Positions 44,600 through 53,940 of a DNA stretch of 64,000 nucleotides are shown here, in pieces. The notes beneath the pieces were generated by a model, which saw only the letters and a program-made list of their open reading frames with translations, made no database searches and was not told the DNA's origin. Position numbers and translations under genes: made by a program. Source of the DNA: Flavobacterium indicum GPTSA100-9 = DSM 17447 (GTDB lineage Bacteria > Bacteroidota > Bacteroidia > Flavobacteriales > Flavobacteriaceae); NCBI RefSeq assembly GCF_000455605.1, contig NC_017025.1, forward strand, positions 1,860,001-1,924,000, in the 5' to 3' direction. Every line of letters begins with the position of its first letter. Positions within the stretch are counted from its first letter, which is position 1.

Positions 44600-45771
44600 A
44601 AAATCATAGCTCTTAATCCTGCAACAACTGTTTTAACCTGATTGATAACTATATTAAGTTCTTCTTTTGTATTATATTTTCCTAATGAAAAACGAATACT
44701 ATTGAAAGCATGATTTTCATCTAAACCCATTGCAATTAGAACGTGTGATGGGTCAATACTGGTTGAAGTACAAGCACTACCGTTACTCACAGCTATCAGA
44801 GGTAAATTATTTTCAGGATTGCTTAAACCCATTATAACGGCTTCGCTGTCAGCACCTACAAAACAAATATTTGTTACATTGTAAAGACGGTTTTTAGTAT
44901 CTCCATTGACAAATGAGTTTTCAATTGTTAATAATTGAATTTCCAGATAATCTCTTAGCTCTTTTATTTGTTTTAGATTTTCCTCTAATTCCTTTTGAGC
45001 CAACTCACAGGCTTTGCCTAAAGCCACAATTCCTGGCACATTAAGTGTTCCGCTTCTTAATCCTCTTTCATGTCCACCACCATGAAGCAACGCAGGTATT
45101 TTAATTCTGTTTGCACGTTGTCTAACATATAAAGCACCAACTCCTTTTGGAGCATATATCTTATGTCCACTGAAGCACAATAAGTCTATTCCTAATTCAT
45201 CAACATTTAGTTCTAATTTACCAACTGCTTGAGTGGCATCAGTCATAAAAATTGCCTCAACTCCATGTGTTAATTCAGCAAGCTCTTTGATGGGTTGAAT
45301 TACTCCAGTTTCATTATTAACCATCATCACAGAAACTAAAATAGTATCTTCTCTTAACTGTGATTTGAAAAGATCTAAATCAATTAAACCGTTTTTTTGA
45401 ACTGGTAAATAGGTAACTTCGAATCCTTTAGTTTCTAAAAATTTGCAAGTATCTAAAACTGCACTGTGTTCCGTTTCAACCGTAATAATATGCTTTCCTT
45501 TATCTGAATAACTTTCCGCAACACCTTTTATTGCCAGGTTAATAGCTTCTGTTGCTCCGCTAGTGAAAACAATTTCATTTGTTTCTGCACCTATAATTTC
45601 TGCTACTTGTTTTCTTGCTTCTTTAACAGCATTATATGCCCCAACACCAAACTGATGTGTACTATTTGCATTGGCAAAATTTGTGGTTAAATAAGGCAGC
45701 ATTGCATCCAAAACTCTTTGGTCTATTTGGGTAGTTGCATTGTTATCTAAGTATATTAATTCTTTATTCAT
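44596..45771 (-). CDS. dndA: Cysteine desulfurase DndA (IscS/NifS-type)
   Basis: 391 residues. PLP enzyme providing sulfane sulfur. MNKELIYLDNNATTQID, the PLP lysine in CFSGHKIYAPKG (K204), and the catalytic Cys in VSNGSACTSTSIDPSHVL (C334). Its position back-to-back with the dnd operon supports DndA rather than a housekeeping IscS. Transcribed toward the operon from its own promoter, with a convergent 4-bp overlap. Confidence 0.85.
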   Translation of the reverse strand: MNKELIYLDNNATTQIDQRVLDAMLPYLTTNFANANSTHQFGVGAYNAVKEARKQVAEIIGAETNEIVFTSGATEAINLAIKGVAESYSDKGKHIITVETEHSAVLDTCKFLETKGFEVTYLPVQKNGLIDLDLFKSQLREDTILVSVMMVNNETGVIQPIKELAELTHGVEAIFMTDATQAVGKLELNVDELGIDLLCFSGHKIYAPKGVGALYVRQRANRIKIPALLHGGGHERGLRSGTLNVPGIVALGKACELAQKELEENLKQIKELRDYLEIQLLTIENSFVNGDTKNRLYNVTNICFVGADSEAVIMGLSNPENNLPLIAVSNGSACTSTSIDPSHVLIAMGLDENHAFNSIRFSLGKYNTKEELNIVINQVKTVVAGLRAMIF

Positions 45772-45775
45772 TTTA

Positions 45776-45783
45776 CAAAGTTA
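45776..45783 (-). promoter_or_regulatory. dndA promoter, -7 element TAACTTTG, near-leaderless
   Basis: TAACTTTG on the minus strand ends only 4 bp before the dndA ATG, so transcription should begin at or next to the start codon. Confidence 0.6.
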
Positions 45784-45901
45784 GTTAGAAAAATTACTTT
45801 AAAAGTTTACTTTTATCAAATCAATTAAAAATTCTAACATTCTAAACCTAATTCTCCACTAAATTAACATAATTCAGAATCATTTTATAATTTAAAAAAA
45901 C

Positions 45902-45928
45902 AAAAAAGGATAGCCTTTCAGCTATCCT
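45902..45928 (-). terminator. Terminator downstream of the acyl-CoA synthetase gene
   Basis: Stem AGGATAGC / GCTATCCT (45907-45914 with 45921-45928), loop CTTTCA, T-run following on the minus strand. It lies about 180 bp after the 46110 stop; the intervening DNA holds a TAGGTA-AAAA-TACCTA dyad. Confidence 0.75.
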
Positions 45929-46066
45929 AATTTCTTTATAGTTGTAATTCTTTCAAGTCCTAAAACCTGACTTCCTCACAGCTACAAAACTATTTAATCA
46001 ATCTCCATTACAAATGTAGTGGTAAATAATGTGGTGTAAAAGAGTAAAATTACCTGATTTTTCATA

Positions 46067-46082
46067 TAGGTAAAAATACCTA
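46067..46082. promoter_or_regulatory. Palindrome TAGGTA-AAAA-TACCTA
   Basis: Perfect 6-bp dyad with a 4-bp spacer in the 338-bp gap 45772-46109. It resembles NarL/LuxR-type response-regulator sites, but no nearby gene start explains it. Confidence 0.35.
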
Positions 46083-46109
46083 GTTCGATAAGTTTATAAG
46101 CTTTACATA

Positions 46110-47753
46110 CTAGGAAGTTTTGATTTTTAATAGCTGCTGTAAGTTCAATTCTTCTATGGAAATTTCTCTCATTTCTACTTTTCTAACTTTACCCGAAACT
46201 GTCATAGGAAAACTTTCCACAAACTTCCAATATTTTGGGATTTTGTAATGAGCAATTTGATCCTGGCAAAACTGTAACAAATCGTCTGAGGTAACGGGTG
46301 CATTCTTTTTAAGTTTCACCCATGCCATGATGGCTTCTCCTAATTTTTCGTCGGGAACACCAATAACTTGTACATCTTCAATCCATTCATGAGTATATAA
46401 AAATTCCTCAATTTCTCTTGGTGAAATATTTTCGCCTCCTCTTATAATAACATCTTTAATTCTTCCTGTAATATTAATGTAACCTTCTTCGTCCATTTGG
46501 GCTAAATCGCCCGTATGCATCCAACCGGCATCGTCCAAAACTTGATGTGTTGCTTCTGGATTGTTCCAATATTTCAACATCACCGAATACCCTCTCGTAC
46601 ATAATTCTCCACTTGTTCCTTTTGGTACTATTTCTCCAGTATCTGGATTGATAATTTTTATTTCTAAATGATCTTGTATGGTTCCTACGGTACTCACTTG
46701 TTTTTCCAAAGGAACACCAATCTTGGTTTGTGTTGAAACAGGTGATGTTTCGGTCATCCCATAACAAATTGAAACTTCTCTCATGTACATTTTTGACTGA
46801 ACTTGTTTCATGATTTCAACCGGACAGGGGGAACCTGCCATAACTCCTGTTCGTAATGATTTTAAATCGAATTTGTCAAATTCTGGAGTTTGCAACATGG
46901 CAATAAACATAGCTGGTACACCATAAAGTGATGTGCATTTTTCAATTTGAACGGCTTTTAATGCTTGGTTTGCCTCAAAACTTTCTGAAGGAATTACCAT
47001 GCATGCGCCATGTGTAGTGCAAGCTAAATTACCAATTACCATTCCAAAACAATGAAAAAATGGTACGGGAATGCATACTCTATCTTTTTCTGTGTAGTGT
47101 AATCGATGACCAATAAAATAGCCATTATTAAGGATATTATGATGTGAAAGTGTTACGCCTTTAGGAAAACCTGTTGTTCCTGATGTGTATTGTAAATTTA
47201 CTGGTTCATCAAATTGAACGGAACTTTCAATAGTTTCCAGTGCTTCATTAGACACTAATTCAGCTAGTTGAAGTAATTGATCCCAATCTTGCTCAAAGAA
47301 AATAGTTTGCTCTAAATGTGAACATTCTCTTGCTGCTTTTTTTAGCATTTTTTTGTAATCACTCGTTTTAAACTCTAATGGTGAAACCATCATTCTTAAA
47401 CCTGACTGATTAATGACATAAATTAACTCATTAGTTCTGTAAGCCGGATTAATATTTACTAATATAACACCTATTCGAGCAGTTGCATATTGTAAAATTG
47501 TCCACTCATAACGATTGGGAGACCAAATTCCTACCCTATCCCCTTTTTGTATACCCTTTGCTATTAATCCTTTTGCTACTTGAGTGGTCAGTTGCCATAA
47601 GGTTTCATAGTCGCATTTAAAATTTTGAGACAAAGACACTATGGCATCATTCTTAGGATACATAGCGACTGTTCGTTTTAAGTTTTGGCCAATAGTTTCA
47701 CCTAATAAAGGTGTTGAGGATGCACCGAATGTGTAGGATAAATTTTGATACAT
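46110..47753 (-). CDS. AMP-binding fatty-acyl-CoA synthetase
   Basis: 547 residues from MYQNLSYTFGASSTPLLG. Activates a carboxylic acid with ATP and CoA. P-loop-like LQYTSGTTGFPKGVTLSHHN, ICYGMTETSPVS, WMHTGDLAQMDEEGYINITGR, KDVIIRGGENISPREIEE and the C-terminal lysine in PMTVSGKVRKVEM. Resembles the medium/long-chain acyl-CoA ligase group. The start at 47753 is downstream of a -7 box (TAAATTTG, minus strand, 47781-47788). Confidence 0.9.
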   Translation of the reverse strand: MYQNLSYTFGASSTPLLGETIGQNLKRTVAMYPKNDAIVSLSQNFKCDYETLWQLTTQVAKGLIAKGIQKGDRVGIWSPNRYEWTILQYATARIGVILVNINPAYRTNELIYVINQSGLRMMVSPLEFKTSDYKKMLKKAARECSHLEQTIFFEQDWDQLLQLAELVSNEALETIESSVQFDEPVNLQYTSGTTGFPKGVTLSHHNILNNGYFIGHRLHYTEKDRVCIPVPFFHCFGMVIGNLACTTHGACMVIPSESFEANQALKAVQIEKCTSLYGVPAMFIAMLQTPEFDKFDLKSLRTGVMAGSPCPVEIMKQVQSKMYMREVSICYGMTETSPVSTQTKIGVPLEKQVSTVGTIQDHLEIKIINPDTGEIVPKGTSGELCTRGYSVMLKYWNNPEATHQVLDDAGWMHTGDLAQMDEEGYINITGRIKDVIIRGGENISPREIEEFLYTHEWIEDVQVIGVPDEKLGEAIMAWVKLKKNAPVTSDDLLQFCQDQIAHYKIPKYWKFVESFPMTVSGKVRKVEMREISIEELNLQQLLKIKTS

Positions 47754-47780
47754 AGTTATTCCGTATAAAGTAACGTGTAA

Positions 47781-47788
47781 CAAATTTA
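47781..47788 (-). promoter_or_regulatory. Promoter -7 element of the acyl-CoA synthetase gene
   Basis: TAAATTTG on the minus strand, 27 bp before the chosen start at 47753; it rules against the longer ORF starting at 47804. Confidence 0.55.
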
Positions 47789-47874
47789 TCTTTATTAACA
47801 CCAACTCATTCCTAAAAACAGCTATACTTTGCTAAATAACTATACTTTTTTACTTTATTTTGAAATAGATAAAA

Positions 47875-47901
47875 AAAAGACATTCAAAATTGAATGTCTT
47901 T
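47875..47901 (-). terminator. Terminator of the LamG/T9SS protein gene
   Basis: Stem AAAAGACATTC with GAATGTCTTTT around AAAATT, followed by a T-run in the minus direction. Confidence 0.85.
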
Positions 47902-47917
47902 TATAAGGGAAAAAAAT

Positions 47918-50104
47918 TTAATTTTTTACAATTTTAAATGTACTTGTTTCGTTATCTGAATGTACTTTAACTAAATAAGTTGCTGAAGGTAAAGCCGCTA
48001 CATCTACCGTAATTGCTGAACCTGTAGTTGAAACCGTTAGTACATTTTGACCTAAAAGGTTAAATACCTCAACTTTAGAAATAACCGTATCGTTTTCAAT
48101 ATGCAATACATTTGCTGTTGGATTTGGATAATAGGCTACTTTACTGGTTTCAAAATTAGCAGCTGCTAAGAAAGGAGAACATGTTACACCTGTATTCACT
48201 GCCGCAAAATTAGACCAATTGGAAGCCGTGCCGTTTAATGCAAAATTAGTTAGGGTTCCGTTATAATTGTTTCCACTAGAATCGGTTAACGTGGTTAATC
48301 CAGAATTGTTCCCATTCCCTATGCCTTGGTTGAATTTATAATAAGCTATTAACCCTGTTTGTGATGCCCCTAATTCGCAGTTCATGTTGTTTAGTAGTTC
48401 TGCATCGGTTAATGCTCTCGACCAAATTCTGATTTCATCCAAGTTCCCGGTATATTTCTCATTTGATAAATTGGTTCCAATGTGGATGGGATTGATCAAA
48501 TTGGATTTAAAACTGCTACCTGTAACTCCAGTGGTTGTTCCTACTAAAACACCATTTAAGTACAATCTTAATTCAGAACCATTCCATACACCTGCCACAT
48601 GTTGCCATTGATTCAGTACCGCGATATTTGAAACTGAAACCGCTTTAAAATTAGTTCCGTTGCTATCATTTACCCATAACTGATAGGCCGTTCCGTCTCT
48701 TCGTAACATAAACTGCATGTCTACACTAGATGTATTGTAGTTTCCAATAATCGAACCTAAGTTATAACCAAATGTGTTCATAAAAGACGTATTGTACACC
48801 CAAGCCTCTACCGTAAAAGTGTTGATTGGATCTAACACGGCATTTATGGCAGTACCTAAAGTTATTCTGTCGTTTGAATCATCTAAATGTAAGGAACCTG
48901 CATTAATAGTTACATTCACAGCAGTTCTTGTACTTTCACATCCGTTATTAGTTTGTGAAACATAATATGTCCCCGATGTTAAAAGCGTTGAAGTACTTAA
49001 TTCCGTTCCACCTGTAGCAGTAGTGTACCATTTTAAATTGGTTCCCGAAGCCACCAAACTAGCAACGGTGGCATTAGCTTCATAGGTTTGATTAGCTGTT
49101 GCCGTTGGTGCTGGTGTAGTAGTTATTGTTACGTTAACTGCTACTCTATCTGATTCGCACGTTCCTGTAGTTTGCGACACATAATAAGTTCCTGTTGTTA
49201 AACTTTGTGTGGCAGCCAAAGCCGTTCCACCAGTAGCTGAGGTAAACCAATTGATTGTGCCTGTGCCTGTTGCTTGTAAGTCTGAAACTAGTGCGGCTGT
49301 ACAAAAACTTTGGTTCGAATTCACCACTAAGGTATTGTACAATGTTCCGGCGATGGCATTGGCCGGACTTCCTGGAGCTACAAAATTGGAAGTAGTTCCA
49401 TTCATTAAAAAGTTGTTGATCGCTCCATCATTACCGTTTGGAGTTTCATCTAATAAATCAATTATGCCATTATTATCGGCATTTGCTATTCCTTGATTGC
49501 ATTTATAATACGCAACTAATCCGGTTTGTCCAGAGGCTAATTCGGCATCTTTATTGTATTGTAATTCACAAGCCGAAAGCACTCTATTCCAAATCCTTAC
49601 CTCATCCAGTTTACCATTTAATAAATTGGTTCCATTATCAAACGCCCCCAAACGAACCATATTTCCGTTGGTATATGGAGCAACATTGGTATTTGAAGCC
49701 ACTAAAGTTCCATTTTTGTACAATTTCATCGTTGTTGTAGCGGCATCATAAGTAACGGCAACATGATACCACGTATTTGTTACTAACGGAGTGGGATCCT
49801 GAACAGCAGTCCAAACTCCATTATGACCCGCACTAAGCCTATTTCCTGAAGTATTCGGGATAAAAAAAGCATGTCGCCCATCCGTTGCACCTCCCGAAAT
49901 AATATTATTGGAAAGTCCAAAATTAGTAACATACACCCAAGCTTCTTTAGTATATGAGCCTGGTAATAGATTACCGCATAACACATAATCATCTGCACCA
50001 TCAAAGTACAATGCTTCCCCTTGTTGGGCAAAATTAAAGTTTGAAATTAAAAAGAAACTCAACCAAGCGGCTTTTTTAATTTTTGAAAGTAATTGTGTTT
50101 TCAT
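47918..50104 (-). CDS. Secreted double-LamG protein with type IX sorting domain
   Basis: 728 residues. Signal peptide (AWLSFFLISNFNFAQQ), first LamG/concanavalin-like domain (about 30-195), two Ig-like repeats with SGTYYVSQT-CES (about 255-400), second LamG (about 405-600), and a C-terminal T9SS type A sorting domain (VAYYPNPTANVLHIE, ATYLVKV, STFKIVKN). Exported through the type IX system and probably attached at the cell surface; may bind polysaccharide. It lies beside, and divergent from, the histidine kinase gene. Confidence 0.9.
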   Translation of the reverse strand: MKTQLLSKIKKAAWLSFFLISNFNFAQQGEALYFDGADDYVLCGNLLPGSYTKEAWVYVTNFGLSNNIISGGATDGRHAFFIPNTSGNRLSAGHNGVWTAVQDPTPLVTNTWYHVAVTYDAATTTMKLYKNGTLVASNTNVAPYTNGNMVRLGAFDNGTNLLNGKLDEVRIWNRVLSACELQYNKDAELASGQTGLVAYYKCNQGIANADNNGIIDLLDETPNGNDGAINNFLMNGTTSNFVAPGSPANAIAGTLYNTLVVNSNQSFCTAALVSDLQATGTGTINWFTSATGGTALAATQSLTTGTYYVSQTTGTCESDRVAVNVTITTTPAPTATANQTYEANATVASLVASGTNLKWYTTATGGTELSTSTLLTSGTYYVSQTNNGCESTRTAVNVTINAGSLHLDDSNDRITLGTAINAVLDPINTFTVEAWVYNTSFMNTFGYNLGSIIGNYNTSSVDMQFMLRRDGTAYQLWVNDSNGTNFKAVSVSNIAVLNQWQHVAGVWNGSELRLYLNGVLVGTTTGVTGSSFKSNLINPIHIGTNLSNEKYTGNLDEIRIWSRALTDAELLNNMNCELGASQTGLIAYYKFNQGIGNGNNSGLTTLTDSSGNNYNGTLTNFALNGTASNWSNFAAVNTGVTCSPFLAAANFETSKVAYYPNPTANVLHIENDTVISKVEVFNLLGQNVLTVSTTGSAITVDVAALPSATYLVKVHSDNETSTFKIVKN

Positions 50105-50211
50105 TATTCGATTTTTTTATTTGATTACAAAGTTGAATGAAACCATTAAATAATGAATTAGGGGGAAACCCCAGAAATGAAACACCGTCTTTTTTTCTAT
50201 GGATAAATCAA

Positions 50212-50219
50212 TACATTTG
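50212..50219 (+). promoter_or_regulatory. Histidine-kinase operon promoter, -7 element TACATTTG
   Basis: TACATTTG 14 bp before the ATG at 50234, with a T7 run about 20 bp upstream as -33. A GGGGG-AAA-CCCC dyad (50160-50172) sits farther upstream. Confidence 0.6.
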
Positions 50220-50233
50220 TAAAAAATCAACGA

Positions 50234-52225
50234 ATGATCGCTTTTAAAAAAATATTTTCTATACTGCTACTGACTTTGCTTTTACAAAATTGCAAAGAAT
50301 CGGACACTCCGTATTATTTTGAAAAAGTTACCCCTCCCAAGGAAGATGCAACTAAAGTTTGGTTACGACAAAATGAAAATTACAAAGCAGATAAAGAGAA
50401 ATACCTTCGTGTTTTTTTTACGTATTACCATTCTAAGTTGGCGCAAAAGGACTATTTGAATGCTTCTAAAATCCTTGATGTTATAACTACAAAATTGGTT
50501 TATTTTTATGATTTTGACCCGCGTCTGACTAAAACGGTACATGAATTTGACAAAAAGTACCGCCATTTAGTACCCGCATTAAAAACAACTCACATCGATA
50601 ATTATTTTGCTAATTTAGAATTTGACAGAGACCATGTGTCAAAGGCAAAGGATTATTTTTTAAAGATTACGGCACTGGAACCCAATGATTATAAAAGTTG
50701 CTATAAAATTGCTCGTGCTTATTATGACTTATCCTATGCGTATTTTATTTTAGGTGATATTGAAAAGAGTATTGAAGCCAATGAAAAGTCGAGAATTTAT
50801 TCTGAACGCATTCGAGATAAAGAAAGTATTGTATCTGTTCATTTGAATTACATCAACATATACAAAGCCAATGGTTCGTTTGATAAAGCCATTGCGAGTG
50901 CCAACGAAGCCATCCGCGTTTTTAAAGAAGAAGGAAATACGTATGATTACTTTATGGCCAAATACAACAAATGTTCAATATATGGATATTTTGGAAAAAC
51001 CAGATTAAAAAACCAATACATTCATTCCACGTATTCGGAATACCTATCCAGTAAATTTGATAGTGATGTGATGTTACTTTGTTTATCGGATTATGAAATT
51101 GCGGCTTTACTTGAAGAAAATAAAATTGAAGAGGCGAAGAAAGTTTTGGATCGTATTCAACCTGTTGCTGCTAAAAATACGTCTCAAAATTGGCAAAATG
51201 ATTACCATGCGGCTTTGGCATTATATGAAATAAAAACAGATGCTAAAAATTGCAATACCGATTATATCGAAAAAGCATTGCCAAATATATTAGAAAATGA
51301 GAACTATGAACGAGCAAATTTATTTTATAATGTATTACTAAAGAAGGCTATACAAAATAAAGATTTTGAGAAAGCGGTAGTTTATACTGAAGAAGTGTAT
51401 AGAACTAAGGATAGTTTATCTAACATTCAAAATAAATTAAAAAACTTGGAATTGGCGGCTAAATATGAAACCAAAGAAAAAGAGCAGCAAATTGCACTAC
51501 AACAAGGAACTATTACGCAAAAAAACACAACTATACTAACCTTAATCATCGCTTTTATTGCCGCTTCCTTGGCATTATTAGTTTATTATTTAAGACAAAA
51601 ACAACAAAAATTAGTTAAAGAAAAAGAACAATCGCAAATGTTTACAAAAAATTTATTAGATAAAACGGAAGAGGAACGAAAACGAATTGCTTCCGATTTG
51701 CATGATAGTGTAAGTCATGAACTTCTTTCTTTAAAAAAATCTTTTGAGGAAAACCAACATGTTTTGAACGAAAAAGTCGATTTAATTATCAATGACATTC
51801 GAACGATTAGTAGAAACTTACACCCCGTAATGTTTGAAAAAGTGGGACTTATTCCGAGTGTAGAGCAGTTTGTGGATCGAATTGAACACACGCATCAGTT
51901 TCTAATCACTACTTCTTTTTCGTATAAGCAAGGATTGTCCATTGAAAAAGAGTTACAAGTGTACCGAATTATTCAAGAAGGAGTAACGAATTGTATTAAA
52001 TATGCTGAGGCTGTTGCCGCAAAATTAACAATAGAGGAAACCGAATCAATGGTAAAAATCGTACTTGAAGATAATGGCAAAGGATTTGATGTTGAAGAAA
52101 CGCTACAAACGAAAGATTGTTTTGGTTTACATAATATAATAGAACGAAGTAGAGCGATTGGTGGTGAAGCCCAAATCAGTTCTTCTTCACAAGGAACAAA
52201 AATTACCATTGAAATAAAGAAATAA
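50234..52225 (+). CDS. TPR-containing NarL-type sensor histidine kinase
   Basis: 663 residues. N-terminal signal/lipoprotein-like segment (SILLLTLLLQNC), extracytoplasmic TPR-like helical repeats (about 50-420), a membrane helix (TILTLIIAFIAASLALLVYYL, about 435-455), a HisKA_3 dimerisation helix with EERKRIASDLHDSVSHELL (His about 488), and an HATPase domain with VTNCIKYAEA, EDNGKGFD and FGLHNIIERSRAIGG. Pairs with the response regulator 3 bp downstream. Confidence 0.9.
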   Translation: MIAFKKIFSILLLTLLLQNCKESDTPYYFEKVTPPKEDATKVWLRQNENYKADKEKYLRVFFTYYHSKLAQKDYLNASKILDVITTKLVYFYDFDPRLTKTVHEFDKKYRHLVPALKTTHIDNYFANLEFDRDHVSKAKDYFLKITALEPNDYKSCYKIARAYYDLSYAYFILGDIEKSIEANEKSRIYSERIRDKESIVSVHLNYINIYKANGSFDKAIASANEAIRVFKEEGNTYDYFMAKYNKCSIYGYFGKTRLKNQYIHSTYSEYLSSKFDSDVMLLCLSDYEIAALLEENKIEEAKKVLDRIQPVAAKNTSQNWQNDYHAALALYEIKTDAKNCNTDYIEKALPNILENENYERANLFYNVLLKKAIQNKDFEKAVVYTEEVYRTKDSLSNIQNKLKNLELAAKYETKEKEQQIALQQGTITQKNTTILTLIIAFIAASLALLVYYLRQKQQKLVKEKEQSQMFTKNLLDKTEEERKRIASDLHDSVSHELLSLKKSFEENQHVLNEKVDLIINDIRTISRNLHPVMFEKVGLIPSVEQFVDRIEHTHQFLITTSFSYKQGLSIEKELQVYRIIQEGVTNCIKYAEAVAAKLTIEETESMVKIVLEDNGKGFDVEETLQTKDCFGLHNIIERSRAIGGEAQISSSSQGTKITIEIKK

Positions 52226-52228
52226 TTC

Positions 52229-52855
52229 ATGAAAATTGTTATTGCCGATGATCATCCATTAACCCTACAAGGCACTGTGGCTTATGTGGAACAAATGGGT
52301 CATAAGGTGGTGTGTTACTGTAGTAATGGCAACGCTGCTTTGAATTACATTCAAGTACACCATCCAGATGTTGCTATATTAGACATCAATATGCCTGGAT
52401 TAAATGGACTTGAGGTGGCGGAAAAAGTATTTGAAATCAAAAGTCCAACCAAGATTGTTTTACTGACCATGCACAATGAAATAAGTATTTTAAATAAAGC
52501 CAAAGAATACCAAATTTATGGCTATGTTTTAAAAGAAAAAGCCTTTCCTGATTTACAGCAATGTCTGGAACAGATTGAAAAAGGGAAACGATTTTACTCA
52601 GATTCCATGCATTATGATGTGGCTACTCCACCCAAAGATGAAGCGGGCGCTTATTCAGAATTGTCGTTACGTGAAAAAAAGATTATTGAATTAATTGCAT
52701 TGCAAAAAACGAGCAAACAAATTGCGGATTTACTTTTTATTTCAGAAAAAACGGTAGAAAGTCATCGTACCCGAATCATTGAAAAATTAGGATTACCCAA
52801 AGAAAAAAATGTTTTATTAAAATGGGCTATGAAAAACGCAGCTTCTTCCTCGTGA
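52229..52855 (+). CDS. NarL/LuxR-type response regulator
   Basis: 208 residues. Receiver domain with ADDHP, phospho-acceptor Asp in VAILDINMPGLNG (about D52), and K in YVLKEKAF; C-terminal LuxR helix-turn-helix with LSLREKKIIELIALQKTSKQ and SEKTVESHRTRIIEKLGL. Partner of the kinase immediately upstream. Confidence 0.94.
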   Translation: MKIVIADDHPLTLQGTVAYVEQMGHKVVCYCSNGNAALNYIQVHHPDVAILDINMPGLNGLEVAEKVFEIKSPTKIVLLTMHNEISILNKAKEYQIYGYVLKEKAFPDLQQCLEQIEKGKRFYSDSMHYDVATPPKDEAGAYSELSLREKKIIELIALQKTSKQIADLLFISEKTVESHRTRIIEKLGLPKEKNVLLKWAMKNAASSS

Positions 52856-52869
52856 AAAAGAGAACGTTC

Positions 52870-53247
52870 TTAGCTAAAAAACTTGCCGGAAACATAATAC
52901 CATTTGTCTTGAACCTTCTTAAAAGTTGATTTTTCATGATGAATTTGAGGGGTTCCTAAAGCATCAAAATAATAGGCTTTAAAAGTAACGGTCTTTTCAG
53001 TTGCTTCTAACACTTCCAATTTCATCCATTTATTTTGTTGTGCCCATTGCAAAATTTCGGTTTTGGAAGTATATCTTCTTTCCGACAAGAGTGTGGTGGC
53101 ATACAAATAGTCTGCTTGGTGCAACGTATATGCCGTATAACGGGAACGCATTAAAGCTTCTGCCGTGGGTGCAGACTGATTTAGTAGATGTGGCATACAG
53201 CAATTTTCTAATACTTGTTGACTTCCACAAGGACATAGCTTATTCAT
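52870..53247 (-). CDS. YchJ-family SEC-C motif protein
   Basis: 125 residues. N-terminal zinc-binding CPCGS-x9-C-C (LCPCGSQQVLENCC), PTAEALMRSRYTAYTLHQADYL, and a cystatin-like body W-x-KLEVL. Function unknown (YchJ/UPF0225). Its start codon overlaps the stop of the small basic gene at 53240-53389. Confidence 0.9.
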   Translation of the reverse strand: MNKLCPCGSQQVLENCCMPHLLNQSAPTAEALMRSRYTAYTLHQADYLYATTLLSERRYTSKTEILQWAQQNKWMKLEVLEATEKTVTFKAYYFDALGTPQIHHEKSTFKKVQDKWYYVSGKFFS

Positions 53248-53389
53248 TTTCTTGTTTCTTTTGATTAAATTGGGCTAAAATTTGTTTCTTCTTTAATGCA
53301 GCGGTTTCTTTTTTTTCTTGAATCGATTTCTTTTTGTCGTCCACTTTCTTTTTATGTGCCAATCGGTTGGTTTCGTTACGTCGTCCCAT
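53240..53389 (-). CDS. 49-residue basic protein, probably a real small gene
   Basis: MGRRNETNRLAHKKKVDDKK and so on, Lys-rich, ending KKQENE. It starts 14 bp inside the end of the upstream gene (stop at 53376) and its TAA overlaps the YchJ ATG region (GAAAATGAATAA). The double overlap in a same-strand series of genes suggests translational coupling. No family recognised. Confidence 0.55.
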   Translation of the reverse strand: MGRRNETNRLAHKKKVDDKKKSIQEKKETAALKKKQILAQFNQKKQENE

Positions 53390-53915
53390 TTATTTTTTGT
53401 ATGATTTGAAACAAAGGTTCATTAGTTTGAATTAAAAGTTCTAGTATCTTTTGTTTGGCCAATTCTTCATCATAAACATCTAAATACTTCTTCCATTTGT
53501 CTTCTTGCAATACTTCATTAATTTTTTGCATCCGTTTTGCCGTTTCATTGGCGTTTCGTACCAATTGTCCGGTATAATTTGTGTCGTTTTTGTGAAAAAA
53601 TTGGGCCTGATTAGTCATCCAATCTATGTCGATATAAAATAATTTTTCAGTTTCATTATTGGGATAAAAATCGGTCCACAGAGCAAAACCACAAACTTCA
53701 TTTTGATTTTTGTAGGCTTTATTTACCGCTAATCGCCATCGACAATTGGCCGCTCTTCCCCAATGATTTGAAACTCTAAACACGCCATCCTCCGTAAAAT
53801 AATAAGTACTTCCTGAGGCACTTTTGTAGTTGGGCGTTTTATCAATTAGATTGGAACGGTCTACTTGTTTAAAAATACAAAAAGTATGTTTATGAAAATT
53901 AAATCTGTTGTACAC
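53376..53915 (-). CDS. Conserved hypothetical protein, about 179 aa
   Basis: Soluble protein with YYFTEDGVFRVSNHWGRAANCRWRL and FYPNNETEKLFYIDIDWMTN, then helical. No named family. Start is uncertain: no ATG is available; GTG at 53915 is preferred because a -7 box (TATTTTTG, minus strand, 53929-53936) overlaps the longer TTG start at 53939. Confidence 0.6.
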   Translation of the reverse strand: MYNRFNFHKHTFCIFKQVDRSNLIDKTPNYKSASGSTYYFTEDGVFRVSNHWGRAANCRWRLAVNKAYKNQNEVCGFALWTDFYPNNETEKLFYIDIDWMTNQAQFFHKNDTNYTGQLVRNANETAKRMQKINEVLQEDKWKKYLDVYDEELAKQKILELLIQTNEPLFQIIQKINGTT

Positions 53916-53940
53916 GCTTTTTTTTGAGCAAAAATACAAC

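Noticed and set aside
44596..45771. Reading this cysteine desulfurase as housekeeping IscS
   Set aside because: No isc or suf genes are nearby and it overlaps the end of the dnd operon; DndA is the simpler call, although the enzyme could serve other pathways too.
50160..50172. GGGGG-AAA-CCCC dyad as a transcription terminator
   Set aside because: No T-run follows on either strand and it lies between divergent promoters; at most an operator.
53915..53939. TTG start at 53939 for the 179-aa hypothetical protein
   Set aside because: A TATTTTTG promoter box covers this start, so it would be untranscribed or at the very 5' end.
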